Shown piece after piece: positions 35,796-46,989 of a stretch of DNA of 64,000 nucleotides. The notes under the pieces are model-generated. The model saw nothing but the letters and a program-made list of their open reading frames with translations, had not been told where the DNA came from and ran no database searches. Each line of letters begins with the position of its first letter. The first letter of the stretch is position 1. Source of the DNA: Martelella radicis (GTDB lineage Bacteria; Pseudomonadota; Alphaproteobacteria; Rhizobiales; Rhizobiaceae). The DNA lies in NCBI RefSeq assembly GCF_014196625.1, contig NZ_JACIDZ010000004.1:124001-188000 (forward strand), written 5' to 3'. Position numbers and translations under genes: made by a program.

Positions 35796-37109
35796 ATGGC
35801 AGAAGCCTTGAAAATCGGCGTCGCCGGTCTCGGGACCGTCGGCGCTTCGCTTGTGCGTATCATCCACGAACGGCAGGAAAGCCTCGCCGTCTCCTGCGGA
35901 CGCGCCATCGAGATCACAGCCGTATCGGCCCGCAACCGCGACAAGGATCGCGGCATCGACCTTTCCGGCGTCACCTGGTTCGATGATCCCGTCGACATGG
36001 CGAAGAATGGCGAAATCGAGGTTCTGGTCGAACTGATCGGCGGGGCGGACGGCGCGGCGCGCGAGGCGGTCGAGGCCGCGCTTGCCCGCGGCGTCCATGT
36101 GGTTACCGCAAACAAGGCGCTTCTGGCCGAAAGCGGCGTGGCGCTGGCCGCCGCGGCCGAGGAGAAGGGACTGCTGCTCAATTTCGAGGCGGCGGTCGCG
36201 GGTGGCATTCCGGTGATCAAGGCGATGCGCGAATCGCTGACCGGCAACACGATCTCGCGCGTCTACGGCATCATGAACGGCACCTGCAACTACATCCTGA
36301 CCCGGATGGAGAAGGAGGGGCTTTCCTTCGAGGATTGCCTGAAGGAGGCGCAGCGCCTCGGCTATGCCGAAGCCGATCCGACCTTCGACATCGAGGGCAA
36401 CGACACGGCCCACAAGCTCGCCATCATGACGGCGCTTGCCTTCGGCTGCGAGATTTCCTGCGACGATATCTATCTGGAGGGTATCTCCAACATCAGCCAG
36501 GAGGATATCCGTGCCGCCGCCGAGCTCGGCTACCGGATCAAGCTTCTGGGCGTGGCCCAGCGCACCGAGGGCGGCATCGAGCAGCGGGTCCATCCGACCA
36601 TGGTGCCGCATGACACGGTAATCGCCCAGGTCGACGGCGTGACCAATGCGGTTGCGATCGAAAGCGACATTCTCGGCGATCTGCTGATGGTCGGCCCCGG
36701 CGCGGGCGGCGATGCGACGGCGTCCGCCGTGCTCGGCGACGTCGCCGATATCGCCAAGTCGCGTCCTGGCATTCAGACGGTGGCCGCCCTCGGTCGTCCG
36801 GCGAAATCGCTGACCCCCTACAAGAAGGCCCGCATGCGCAGCCATGAAGGCGGCTATTTCATCCGTCTGCGCGTGGTCGACCGCATCGGCGTCATCGCCG
36901 CCATTGCCCGGCGCATGGCCGACAACCAGATCTCGCTCGAATCGATCGTCCAGCATTCCGCCAATGGCGGCGGGGAGGCCCCGACCAAGACGATCATCAT
37001 GGTCACCCATGCGACCACCGAGCTGTCCGTGCGCAACGCCGTCTCGGCGATGGAAAGCGACGGCTACATCGTCGGCAAGCCGCAGGTGATCCGCATCGAG
37101 AAGCCCTGA
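35796..37109 (+). CDS. hom: Homoserine dehydrogenase
   Basis: A 437-residue enzyme reducing aspartate semialdehyde to homoserine for threonine and methionine. Order: NAD(P)-binding domain (GVAGLGTVGASL), HVVTANKALLAE with the catalytic Lys region, GIMNGTCNYILTRM and the EAEADPT-type segment (YAEADPTFDIEGND), then a C-terminal ACT domain (about 355-437) likely sensing threonine. The start is ATG 35796 (MAEALKIG). A terminator follows immediately. Confidence 0.96.
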   Translation: MAEALKIGVAGLGTVGASLVRIIHERQESLAVSCGRAIEITAVSARNRDKDRGIDLSGVTWFDDPVDMAKNGEIEVLVELIGGADGAAREAVEAALARGVHVVTANKALLAESGVALAAAAEEKGLLLNFEAAVAGGIPVIKAMRESLTGNTISRVYGIMNGTCNYILTRMEKEGLSFEDCLKEAQRLGYAEADPTFDIEGNDTAHKLAIMTALAFGCEISCDDIYLEGISNISQEDIRAAAELGYRIKLLGVAQRTEGGIEQRVHPTMVPHDTVIAQVDGVTNAVAIESDILGDLLMVGPGAGGDATASAVLGDVADIAKSRPGIQTVAALGRPAKSLTPYKKARMRSHEGGYFIRLRVVDRIGVIAAIARRMADNQISLESIVQHSANGGGEAPTKTIIMVTHATTELSVRNAVSAMESDGYIVGKPQVIRIEKP

Positions 37110-37117
37110 CGGGTATC

Positions 37118-37153
37118 GGCGGACGGGCAGGGCCCCGTTCGCCGTCAATTTTT
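37118..37153 (+). terminator. Rho-independent terminator of hom
   Basis: The arms GGCGGACGGG (37118-37127) and CCCGTTCGCC (37134-37143, one G-T pair) are followed by GTCAATTTTTCCGATTTTT. It starts eight bases after the hom stop. Confidence 0.85.
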
Positions 37154-37308
37154 CCGATTTTTATTCTCACTCTTCCCTCTCCGGTTGAAACGTGCAATCA
37201 TGCGCGGCGCTTGAGCCCGTTCATGACGGGTTCATGCTGTGTGCCGTACACGTCAGGACGGTTTCCCAGATAGTCTTGGGCACCAAAGAGCAACCGAGGG
37301 AGGAAAGT

Positions 37309-37485
37309 TTGCGATTTGATAGCGCTATCAGGGCTTACGGGGAACCAGGCAGGCGTGATGACGGCAGAAAACCAAAGCGTAGGGCAGGTTTCCGACGGCG
37401 GCGCAGTCCGGGGCTTGCCATGATCGTGACGGCGGGGGCCGTTTTCTGGGGCGGGCTGGTTGTCCTTCTGTTGAGGGTGGTGTGA
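37309..37485 (+). CDS. Small basic membrane protein, unknown function
   Basis: A 58-residue protein from a TTG start at 37309, chosen because GGGAGG lies five bases upstream, the best ribosome site in the area. The N-terminal half is strongly basic (DDGRKPKRRAGFRRRRS), and the end is one transmembrane helix (MIVTAGAVFWGGLVVLLL), giving an N-in, tail-anchored shape. No family is recognised. It lies between hom and recJ. Confidence 0.5.
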   Translation: MRFDSAIRAYGEPGRRDDGRKPKRRAGFRRRRSPGLAMIVTAGAVFWGGLVVLLLRVV

Positions 37486-37667
37486 AGGCAGCCGGCCCGC
37501 CCAAGAGGCGGTTTGCGACCAGGCCGGCGAGCGGCGCCCGGCTGCTCGCTTGCGAGGGCTTCCGCCGGGAGGCTTCCGCTTTCGCTCGCATCTGAAGTTA
37601 ACTCATGACATTGCGGCCTGAATGACGCTAAACAGGGGCGAGACGACGTCCTTGGAGAGCGAGGCCT

Positions 37668-39482
37668 ATGACGGAGAATCCCGCCAGCAGGAAAGCAAGA
37701 CAGCGCGCCTTTCTCGGCGTCGAGCGTTCCGCGCGCGATTTGCGCTGGGTGCCGCGCCTGGGGGCTGCCGGTGAAAACCGGGCGCTTGCCATGGCGCAGA
37801 GCCATGGCATGTCGGAACTGGTTGCGCGGGTGCTGGCGGGCCGCGACGTGCCCGTTGCGGAAGCGGCCGAGTTCCTTGATCCGACGCTTAGGCAATTGAT
37901 GCCAGATCCCTTCACGCTGACGGATTGCGAGGCTGCCGCGGCGCGGCTGGTCAAGGCGATCCAGGCGGGCGAGAAAATAGCGATCTTCGGCGATTACGAT
38001 GTCGACGGCGCCTGTTCCTCGGCGCTGCTCTACCGCTTTCTCGGCGCCTTCGGCATCGACGCCGAAATCTATATTCCCGACCGCATTTTTGAGGGCTATG
38101 GACCCAATCCGCAGGCCATCGGCGCGTTGATCGATGGCGGGGCAGGGCTCATCGTCACCGTGGATTGCGGCTCGACCAGTCACGAGTCGCTTGCCGTTGC
38201 CCGTACGCGCGGCATCGATGTGGTCGTCATAGACCATCACCAGATCGGCGTCGATCTTCCCGAATGCGCGGCGCTGGTCAATCCGAACCGCGAGGACGAC
38301 CTTTCGGGCCAAGGGCATCTGTGCGCCGCCGGCGTCGTGTTCCTGGTGCTGGTTGCGACATTGCGGGCGCTGCGGCAGGCGGGGGACATGCGCGCGGGCC
38401 GCGTCGATCTTCTGTCCTGGCTCGATATCGTCGCGCTTGCGACCGTGTGCGATGTAGTGCCGCTCAAAGGGCTTAATCGGGCCTATGTCGTCAAGGGCCT
38501 GGTCGTGGCGCGCGCGCTTTCCAATCCGGGACTTGCGGCCCTTTTCAAACGTGCAGGCCTTGCCGGACCGGTGACGCCCTATCATTTCGGCTTCCTGATC
38601 GGGCCGAGGATCAATGCCGGCGGGCGCATCGGCGATGCCGCGCTCGGCAGCCGGCTCTTGACCGTGGACGAGCCCGAAGAGGCCGACGCGATCGCCGAAA
38701 GGCTGGACCAGCTCAACCGTGAGCGCCAGGCGATCGAGGCGGCGATGCTGGAGGAGGCCGAGGCCGACGCGATCGCCGAATTCGGAACAGGCGCGGGCGT
38801 TGGCGTGATCATGACGGCGCGCGAGGGCTGGCATCCGGGCATTGTCGGGCTTCTCGCCTCACGGCTGAAGGACCGGTTCGCGCGGCCAGCCTTTGCCATC
38901 GCCTTCGATGCCAATGGCAAGGGCACGGGCTCCGGGCGCTCGATTGCGGGTTTCGATCTGGGTCGCATGGTGCGCGCTGCGGTGGAGGAGGGGCTTCTGG
39001 TCAAGGGCGGGGGGCATGCCATGGCCGCTGGCCTGACGGTGCGCCGCGAACGGCTCTCGGCGCTCAGGGCCTTTTTCGAGGAGCGCGCGCGCGATGCCGT
39101 CGAAGCGCTTGCCGCCGATGCGGAGCTCAAGATCGACGGGGCGCTCAACGCCTCCGGCGCCACGCTGGAACTGATCGACCGCCTGGAGGCTGCAGGCCCT
39201 TACGGCTCCGGCCATCCCCAGCCGATTTTCGCCGTACCCGACCATAAGCTGCGCGACGCCCGCGTGATCGGCGTTGGCGGGCATGTGAAGGTGACGCTTG
39301 AAAGCGCTGAAGGCGCGCATCTGGACGGAATTGCGTTTCGCGCCGCCGACAAGCCCCTGGGCGAGGCGCTGCTTGCTGCCCGCGGGCGCAGGCTGAGCAT
39401 CGCCGGGGCGCTCTCCGGCGACTACTTCCAGGGACGTCGGCGGGTGCAGATCAGGATCATCGACGCCTCGCTTCCTGCGTGA
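37668..39482 (+). CDS. recJ: Single-strand DNA exonuclease RecJ
   Basis: A 604-residue 5'-3' exonuclease for recombination, mismatch and base excision repair. DHH-phosphoesterase motifs are all present: IFGDYDVDGACSSAL, IVTVDCGSTS, VVVIDHHQ and the DHHA1-domain motif GSGRSIAGFDL with KGGGHAMAAGL. A C-terminal OB-type region (AAGPYGSGHPQPIF) follows. The core DHH and DHHA1 domains span roughly residues 95-460. It stands alone, with stop at 39482 nearly touching the convergent DUF4031 gene. Confidence 0.96.
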   Translation: MTENPASRKARQRAFLGVERSARDLRWVPRLGAAGENRALAMAQSHGMSELVARVLAGRDVPVAEAAEFLDPTLRQLMPDPFTLTDCEAAAARLVKAIQAGEKIAIFGDYDVDGACSSALLYRFLGAFGIDAEIYIPDRIFEGYGPNPQAIGALIDGGAGLIVTVDCGSTSHESLAVARTRGIDVVVIDHHQIGVDLPECAALVNPNREDDLSGQGHLCAAGVVFLVLVATLRALRQAGDMRAGRVDLLSWLDIVALATVCDVVPLKGLNRAYVVKGLVVARALSNPGLAALFKRAGLAGPVTPYHFGFLIGPRINAGGRIGDAALGSRLLTVDEPEEADAIAERLDQLNRERQAIEAAMLEEAEADAIAEFGTGAGVGVIMTAREGWHPGIVGLLASRLKDRFARPAFAIAFDANGKGTGSGRSIAGFDLGRMVRAAVEEGLLVKGGGHAMAAGLTVRRERLSALRAFFEERARDAVEALAADAELKIDGALNASGATLELIDRLEAAGPYGSGHPQPIFAVPDHKLRDARVIGVGGHVKVTLESAEGAHLDGIAFRAADKPLGEALLAARGRRLSIAGALSGDYFQGRRRVQIRIIDASLPA

Positions 39483-39484
39483 GG

Positions 39485-39736
39485 TTACCGGCGGCTGCGG
39501 ATCAGGCTGACCATGAACCGCCAGCTAACCTCGACCGCGCCGGCTTCGACCGCGATCACGCGGCGGGCCATCGGGACGTCGTAATGTTCCTTCGCGGTGC
39601 CGGGATACTGAACCCATTGGCGCTCCATGCCGATGACTTCCGCCATGGCATGCAGTTCCTCGCTGGTGTCGGCCAGCATGTGGCACATCATCATGCCCCT
39701 GAAGGGCCATTTCATATCATCGACATAGACGGCCAT
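39485..39736 (-). CDS. DUF4031 domain protein
   Basis: An 83-residue protein with MAVYVDDMKWPFRGMMM at its start, followed by CHMLADTSEELHAMA and HYDVPMARRVIAVEAGAVEV. The YVDD and KEHYD features match the small DUF4031 family, whose function is unknown. The start at 39736 is chosen because homologues begin with (M)VYVDD; upstream codons are unrelated. It is convergent with recJ, two bases apart. Confidence 0.75.
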   Translation of the reverse strand: MAVYVDDMKWPFRGMMMCHMLADTSEELHAMAEVIGMERQWVQYPGTAKEHYDVPMARRVIAVEAGAVEVSWRFMVSLIRSRR

Positions 39737-40165
39737 GATCTCGCAACTGAGTTTGCCCTGATCCGCACTGCGTTCGAGCCTCCGACAGATGTTCCATGCG
39801 GACGCCGACCGAGGAGCCTGGCGTTGCCGCGCGTCAGCACCATCTAGGGTTCCGAATGAACATGCGCAAGAATGCCCGCCTGACGTCGCCGCGTCGAGAG
39901 GGCATGTCAAACGCTTTCATCAGGCTGCCGGCCGGAGGCCTTTGGCAATGCGGGGGCCGACAATTCGTTGCGGGTATTCGAGCAGGTAGGGCGCAATGCA
40001 GCAAGCCTCCGGTTCGGCTCTCCATTGCTTTGCTGAAATCCTCGTCGATGAATGCTGAGGGCGGCAGAGCTTCCGGCGGCAGGGGCGGGCCGCCGTCCCG
40101 CTTGTCAACGCATCGCTCGCATCTGTCCCGGAACCGGCGGAAGGGAGAGCCCATGTCTGCTCCGG
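39737..40165. other. 430-base stretch with no recognised gene
   Basis: Frames are open on both strands here, but none has a recognisable sequence, a conserved-looking start or codon use matching the neighbours. The region likely holds the promoter of the DUF4031 gene and decayed sequence. I see no terminator-like hairpin or repeat. Confidence 0.4.
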
Positions 40166-41269
40166 TCAGCGCGGCGCGAGCGTTGCGATCAGTTCGTTGA
40201 CGACCTGGGCCATTTCCATGCTGGCGGAAAAGTTGAACTGGTTGATGGAGATGAATACGCCGACGCCGCGCGTCGGCGCGAAGGCCAGATAGCTGAAAAC
40301 GCCGTTCGTTCCGCCGGCCTTCTGAATGATAAGCGGCCTGTCGTTTTCGGGCATCATGATGACCCATCCAAGCCCCATCGCGTTCATGTGGCCCGATTCA
40401 TCCATTCCGTAAACCGGATCGAGACCGTCGCGGATCAACCAGGCTGCGTGGCTGAGCGCGCGGGCCTCCGCATCGTTCTCACCGAAGCGGTCGAGGTTCC
40501 ACCGCAGATACTGCAGCATGTCATTTGCCGTCGTGTAGAGACCCGACGCGCCCTGACGGTTCGCGATCGGATCACCCGGATCCATTTCATTGCCGTTCCA
40601 GTCATAGCCGACCATGGCGTTTTCGCCCTGGGGGCGCGCGTAACCGGTCGAGGTCAGGCCGATAGGGTCGAGAACTTCGGATTTCAGCAGGTCGGCGTAG
40701 GGCGCTCCAGCCATATCCGAGAGCGACATCGCGAGGACATCGAAACCGACATTTGAATAGAGAATGCCGGTTCCGGGCGCAAAGAGCAGCGGATCATCGG
40801 AAAGGTTGGCTGCAAAGGAGGCATCGCTGTATTTCTCGGCGCCGTCAACGGGCGCGAGTTCGCGCGGCAGGCCGCTTGAATGGGTGGCAAGGTCGATGAG
40901 CCGAATTGCGCGGCCGTCCTTTTCGGGCAGGGCATCGACGACGCCGGCATGAGGGCCGGCGGAATCTGTCAGCGAGACGGTCCCGTTCGCGGCAAGAGAC
41001 GCAAGGGAAAGGCCCGTGAAGGTCTTCGTAACGGACCCGACCCCGATCACCGTGTCGGCATCCGGCTCTCGCCCGCTGCCCTTGGCGACTTCCCCAAAGC
41101 CGAAGACTGCGCTTTCGTCACCGCGGACAGCCGCGATCACGAGACCAGGGACGCCGGTGTCGAGGTGAAATATCTGGCCTGTGAACTCGACCGCATCATC
41201 AAGAAGCGGGTCGTTGGCAGAGGCTGAGGTTGCGGTGAAAATGGCGAGTGCTGCAAGGGCGTATCTCAT
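40166..41269 (-). CDS. Periplasmic serine beta-lactamase/AmpH-type hydrolase
   Basis: A 367-residue exported protein of the class C beta-lactamase/DD-peptidase superfamily. A signal peptide (YALAALAIFTATSASA) is followed by the SxxK motif (SVTK), a YxN motif (YSN) and KAGG near the end in place of KTG. The overall arrangement is nearer AmpH-like peptidases and esterases than true AmpC, so a cell-wall peptidase or esterase is more likely than resistance. The start at 41269 follows TTGGAGC. Confidence 0.82.
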   Translation of the reverse strand: MRYALAALAIFTATSASANDPLLDDAVEFTGQIFHLDTGVPGLVIAAVRGDESAVFGFGEVAKGSGREPDADTVIGVGSVTKTFTGLSLASLAANGTVSLTDSAGPHAGVVDALPEKDGRAIRLIDLATHSSGLPRELAPVDGAEKYSDASFAANLSDDPLLFAPGTGILYSNVGFDVLAMSLSDMAGAPYADLLKSEVLDPIGLTSTGYARPQGENAMVGYDWNGNEMDPGDPIANRQGASGLYTTANDMLQYLRWNLDRFGENDAEARALSHAAWLIRDGLDPVYGMDESGHMNAMGLGWVIMMPENDRPLIIQKAGGTNGVFSYLAFAPTRGVGVFISINQFNFSASMEMAQVVNELIATLAPR

Positions 41270-41877
41270 CGAAGCTCCAATCTTCTGTTCGGAAGTCTTT
41301 GAATTTCGGGCCGCCGTTGAACGCTCTCCTCCAGCTCCCCTGTCTCCTGCCATAAATTGTAGACGATCAGTTTCGGCAAAGAAATAGATCGGGAAACGAG
41401 CATGTCGGGCGGCATACACCTTCGCCCCGCCGGCGTGCGGGAAACGTATTCGTCATCAGCGCTGCGCTTCCGCGACCGGCAATCCCGCAGACGTTGGCAG
41501 CCACTTCTGCCTGCGTCGGGCACGGCGCGGCGAGACAAGGCGTCTGGGCATTGCGAGGCGAAGGGGAGAATGTCCCGGTCAGTCATATCGGCAGGCAGCA
41601 TGTTTCCGTTTTTGCGCAAAAGAGACCGAGCGGTTAAGCTCGTCTTCGCGCTCCTTATGTTCTCGCGATCAAAAGACCTGGCGCTTGCTGTGGACTGTCT
41701 CGCCGTTTCGTTTTATGCGGACCGGAGCCGTCCAGCCTGCGGCGCCGTTTGTGCTTTGTGTCGGCCGGTCGTGGTTTGCGTGATCGCCAAAGGTTTTCCC
41801 GCGTGCCGAAATCCGGCTGCAGCGCCAGGACGGGAAACCAGGAAGTCAAGAAGGATAGGACGTCAATCCTATGTCTG
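41270..41877. other. Intergenic stretch, no recognised gene
   Basis: About 600 bases between the divergent AmpH-like and dusA genes. One frame (41402-41878, plus) is open but its translation, rich in Arg, Ser and Cys, resembles nothing I know and runs into dusA without a credible ribosome site. The stretch must contain both promoters. Confidence 0.4.
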
Positions 41878-42897
41878 ATGAGCGGATCTGTGGATAGAGT
41901 GTTTCAGCATAGAGACCTGTGTGACAAGCGCTTCGCTATTGCACCGATGATCGATTGGACGGATCGGCATTGCCGGTTTTTCCATCGGCAGCTGATGGCC
42001 GAGGGGCAGGTCTATAGCGAGATGATTGTTGCCGATGCGATCCTGCGCGGCGACCGGGAGCGGCTTCTGGGGTTTGATGCCGTCGAGCATCCGGTGGTGC
42101 TGCAGCTTGGCGGGTCCGATCCGCAGAAGCTCGCGGAGGCGGCGAGGGTCGGCGCGGATTTCGGCTATGACGAGATCGGGCTGAATGTCGGATGCCCTTC
42201 CGATCGCGTTCAGTCCGGCACGTTTGGCGCCTGCCTGATGCAGACGCCGGAGATCGTCGAGAAGGCGGTCTCGGCGATGAAGGCGGCGGTCGACGTGCCG
42301 ATCTCGGTCAAATGCCGGATCGGCGTCGATGATCAGGATCCGGAGACTGTCCTGCCGGATTTCGTTGCGCGCATGCAAGGTGCCGGCGCGGACGCACTGT
42401 GGATCCACGCCCGCAAGGCGTGGCTCAAGGGGCTCAGCCCCAAGGAGAACCGGACGGTTCCGCCGCTCGATTATCCGCTTGTGCATCGCATGAAGACCGC
42501 GTTTCCCGATTTCTTTATTGGAATCAACGGCGGGCTCGCCACGCTCGAGGAAGCGGAAGCGCATTTGGCGCATGTCGATGGCGTGATGCTTGGCCGCGCC
42601 GCCTACCAGACACCGCGCCTCCTGGCCGATGTCGACCATCGCCTGTTCGCCAGGCCGGCAAAGCCCTTCGATCCGCAAAGGCTGTGCAGGACGATGATGG
42701 ACTATGCTGCAAGGCAGATGGAGGACGGTGTTCGCCTGTCGCAGATCACGCGTCACATGATCGGCCTCTTCAGCGGTTATCCAGGCGCAAGGCGTTACCG
42801 CCAGATCCTTTCCGCCGAGGCTGTGAAACCCGGCGCAAGCCCTGAGGTCATCGCAGAGGCTTTTGCGGCGGTGGATATGGATGCCGAAACGGCGTGA
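41878..42897 (+). CDS. dusA: tRNA-dihydrouridine synthase A
   Basis: A 339-residue FMN enzyme reducing uridines 20/20a in the tRNA D-loop. IAPMIDWTDRHCRFFHR is the DusA-specific N-terminus, LNVGCPSDRVQSGTFGACLM carries the catalytic Cys, and VKCRIGVDD, IHARKAWLKGLSPKENR and GINGGL follow. The start at 41878 (MSGSVDRV) is uncertain by several codons because no strong ribosome site is visible. It is convergent with alaS, 30 bases apart. Confidence 0.94.
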   Translation: MSGSVDRVFQHRDLCDKRFAIAPMIDWTDRHCRFFHRQLMAEGQVYSEMIVADAILRGDRERLLGFDAVEHPVVLQLGGSDPQKLAEAARVGADFGYDEIGLNVGCPSDRVQSGTFGACLMQTPEIVEKAVSAMKAAVDVPISVKCRIGVDDQDPETVLPDFVARMQGAGADALWIHARKAWLKGLSPKENRTVPPLDYPLVHRMKTAFPDFFIGINGGLATLEEAEAHLAHVDGVMLGRAAYQTPRLLADVDHRLFARPAKPFDPQRLCRTMMDYAARQMEDGVRLSQITRHMIGLFSGYPGARRYRQILSAEAVKPGASPEVIAEAFAAVDMDAETA

Positions 42898-42927
42898 CGC
42901 CCCGGCATCCTCTTGCTGAAGACGCCG

Positions 42928-45582
<2,655 letters not shown>

Positions 45583-45659
45583 AAATGCCACGCCCCTTCA
45601 TATGTCGGTGTTGTCTGCCGAGACTTTCTGGGCTTTTAGCGACAGGCGTCGCCAGTGTC

Positions 45660-45698
45660 CAGACAAGACAAAGGCAGCGGCTTCGTAAAGCCGCTGCC
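45660..45698 (-). terminator. Rho-independent terminator of recA
   Basis: An 11-bp perfect stem (GGCAGCGGCTT with AAGCCGCTGCC) with a 4-base loop, followed on the minus strand by TTTGTCTTGTCT. It lies about 50 bases after the recA stop and 78 before the alaS start. Confidence 0.85.
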
Positions 45699-45748
45699 GG
45701 ATCAGTTCTGACGGGAATCCCCGGCCGCAGAGCGGCAGGGCCGGCCGA

Positions 45749-46831
45749 TCAATCGTCGTCCGTTCCGGTCGCCTGGTTTTCCTCGTCGGTATCCAGGAGC
45801 CCCTCGGACAGGAGCCCGGCATTCTGCCTGAGCGCCAGTTCGATCTCCTCGGCGATCGCCCCGTTCTCCCGCAGGAAGGTCTTGGCGTTCTCGCGGCCCT
45901 GGCCAAGACGCTGGCTGTTATAGGAGAACCACGAGCCGGATTTCTCAACGATGCCGGCCTTCACGCCGAGATCGATCAACTCGCCCATCTTGGAAACGCC
46001 TTCGCCATACATGATGTCGAATTCGACCTGCTTGAAGGGCGGGGCCATCTTGTTCTTCACGACCTTGACGCGGGTCTGGTTGCCGACCACCTCGTCGCGA
46101 TCCTTGACCGAGCCGATGCGGCGGATGTCGAGGCGGACGGATGCATAGAATTTCAGCGCGTTGCCGCCGGTCGTCGTTTCCGGCGATCCGAACATGACGC
46201 CGATCTTCATGCGGATCTGGTTGATGAAGATGACCATGCAATTGGAGCGCGAGATCGACGCCGTCAGCTTGCGCAACGCCTGGCTCATCAGTCGTGCCTG
46301 GGAGCCGGGCAGGCTGTCGCCCATCTCGCCCTCGATTTCCGCGCGCGGCGTCAGGGCGGCGACCGAGTCGATGACGATCACGTCCAGCGCGCCGGAGCGC
46401 ACCAGCGTGTCGGCAATCTCAAGCGCCTGCTCGCCGGTGTCGGGCTGGGAGATCAGGAGGTCGTGCAGGTCGACGCCAAGCTTGCGGGCATAGATCGGGT
46501 CGAGCGCGTGCTCGGCGTCGATGAAGCCGCAGGTGCCGCCGCCCTTCTGTGCCTCGGCAATGGTCTGCAGCGCCAGCGTGGTCTTGCCGGAGCTTTCCGG
46601 GCCGTAGATTTCGATGATGCGGCCGCGCGGCAGGCCGCCGATGCCAAGCGCGATGTCGAGGCCCAGCGAGCCGGTCGAAACGGTCTCGATCTCGACGACG
46701 CTGTCCTGGGCGCCGAGCTTCATGATCGAGCCCTTGCCGAACGAGCGTTCGATCTGGGAAAGTGCTGCTTCCAGCGCTTTGCTCTTGTTCACGGATTTTT
46801 CCTCAACGAGTTTGAGTGAATTCTGTGCCAT
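45749..46831 (-). CDS. recA: Recombinase RecA
   Basis: A 360-residue recombinase that pairs homologous DNA and triggers LexA self-cleavage. Walker [10 protein letters not shown], Walker [11 protein letters not shown], the L1 loop (EIEGEMGDS) and L2 loop ([10 protein letters not shown]), and an acidic C-terminal tail ([14 protein letters not shown]) are all standard. Control by LexA is indicated by the SOS box 56 bases before the start. It is flanked by a terminator downstream and by sulP upstream on the same strand. Confidence 0.99.
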   Translation of the reverse strand: MAQNSLKLVEEKSVNKSKALEAALSQIERSFGKGSIMKLGAQDSVVEIETVSTGSLGLDIALGIGGLPRGRIIEIYGPESSGKTTLALQTIAEAQKGGGTCGFIDAEHALDPIYARKLGVDLHDLLISQPDTGEQALEIADTLVRSGALDVIVIDSVAALTPRAEIEGEMGDSLPGSQARLMSQALRKLTASISRSNCMVIFINQIRMKIGVMFGSPETTTGGNALKFYASVRLDIRRIGSVKDRDEVVGNQTRVKVVKNKMAPPFKQVEFDIMYGEGVSKMGELIDLGVKAGIVEKSGSWFSYNSQRLGQGRENAKTFLRENGAIAEEIELALRQNAGLLSEGLLDTDEENQATGTDDD

Positions 46832-46886
46832 CGACTTTATCCCTTGTTGCGCCCGCCGCCTAGGTGAGGCCCTGATTTACCTATTC

Positions 46887-46901
46887 GTACTCCATTTGTT
46901 C
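46887..46901 (-). promoter_or_regulatory. LexA (SOS) box before recA
   Basis: On the recA strand the sequence reads GAACAAATGGAGTAC, that is GAAC-N7-GTAC. The alphaproteobacterial LexA box is GAAC-N7-GAAC (or GTTC-N7-GTTC), so one half-site has a single change. Its place just before recA, a known LexA target in rhizobia, supports the call. Confidence 0.75.
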
Positions 46902-46989
46902 TCAATTTTCAATCCCCCTCTTTCCATTGAAATATAATGGTTTTTTGTTTCGTGTTCTTTTTATGTTTCGGGCGCAAGAGAGATGTGGA

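Noticed and set aside
39834-40367. 177-residue minus-strand frame after the AmpH-like gene
   Set aside because: Overlaps the end of the AmpH-like gene in another frame and lacks a recognisable domain or start signal.
41402-41878. 158-residue plus-strand frame upstream of dusA
   Set aside because: No homology that I recognise, poor ribosome site, unusual Arg/Ser/Cys content; most likely noncoding.
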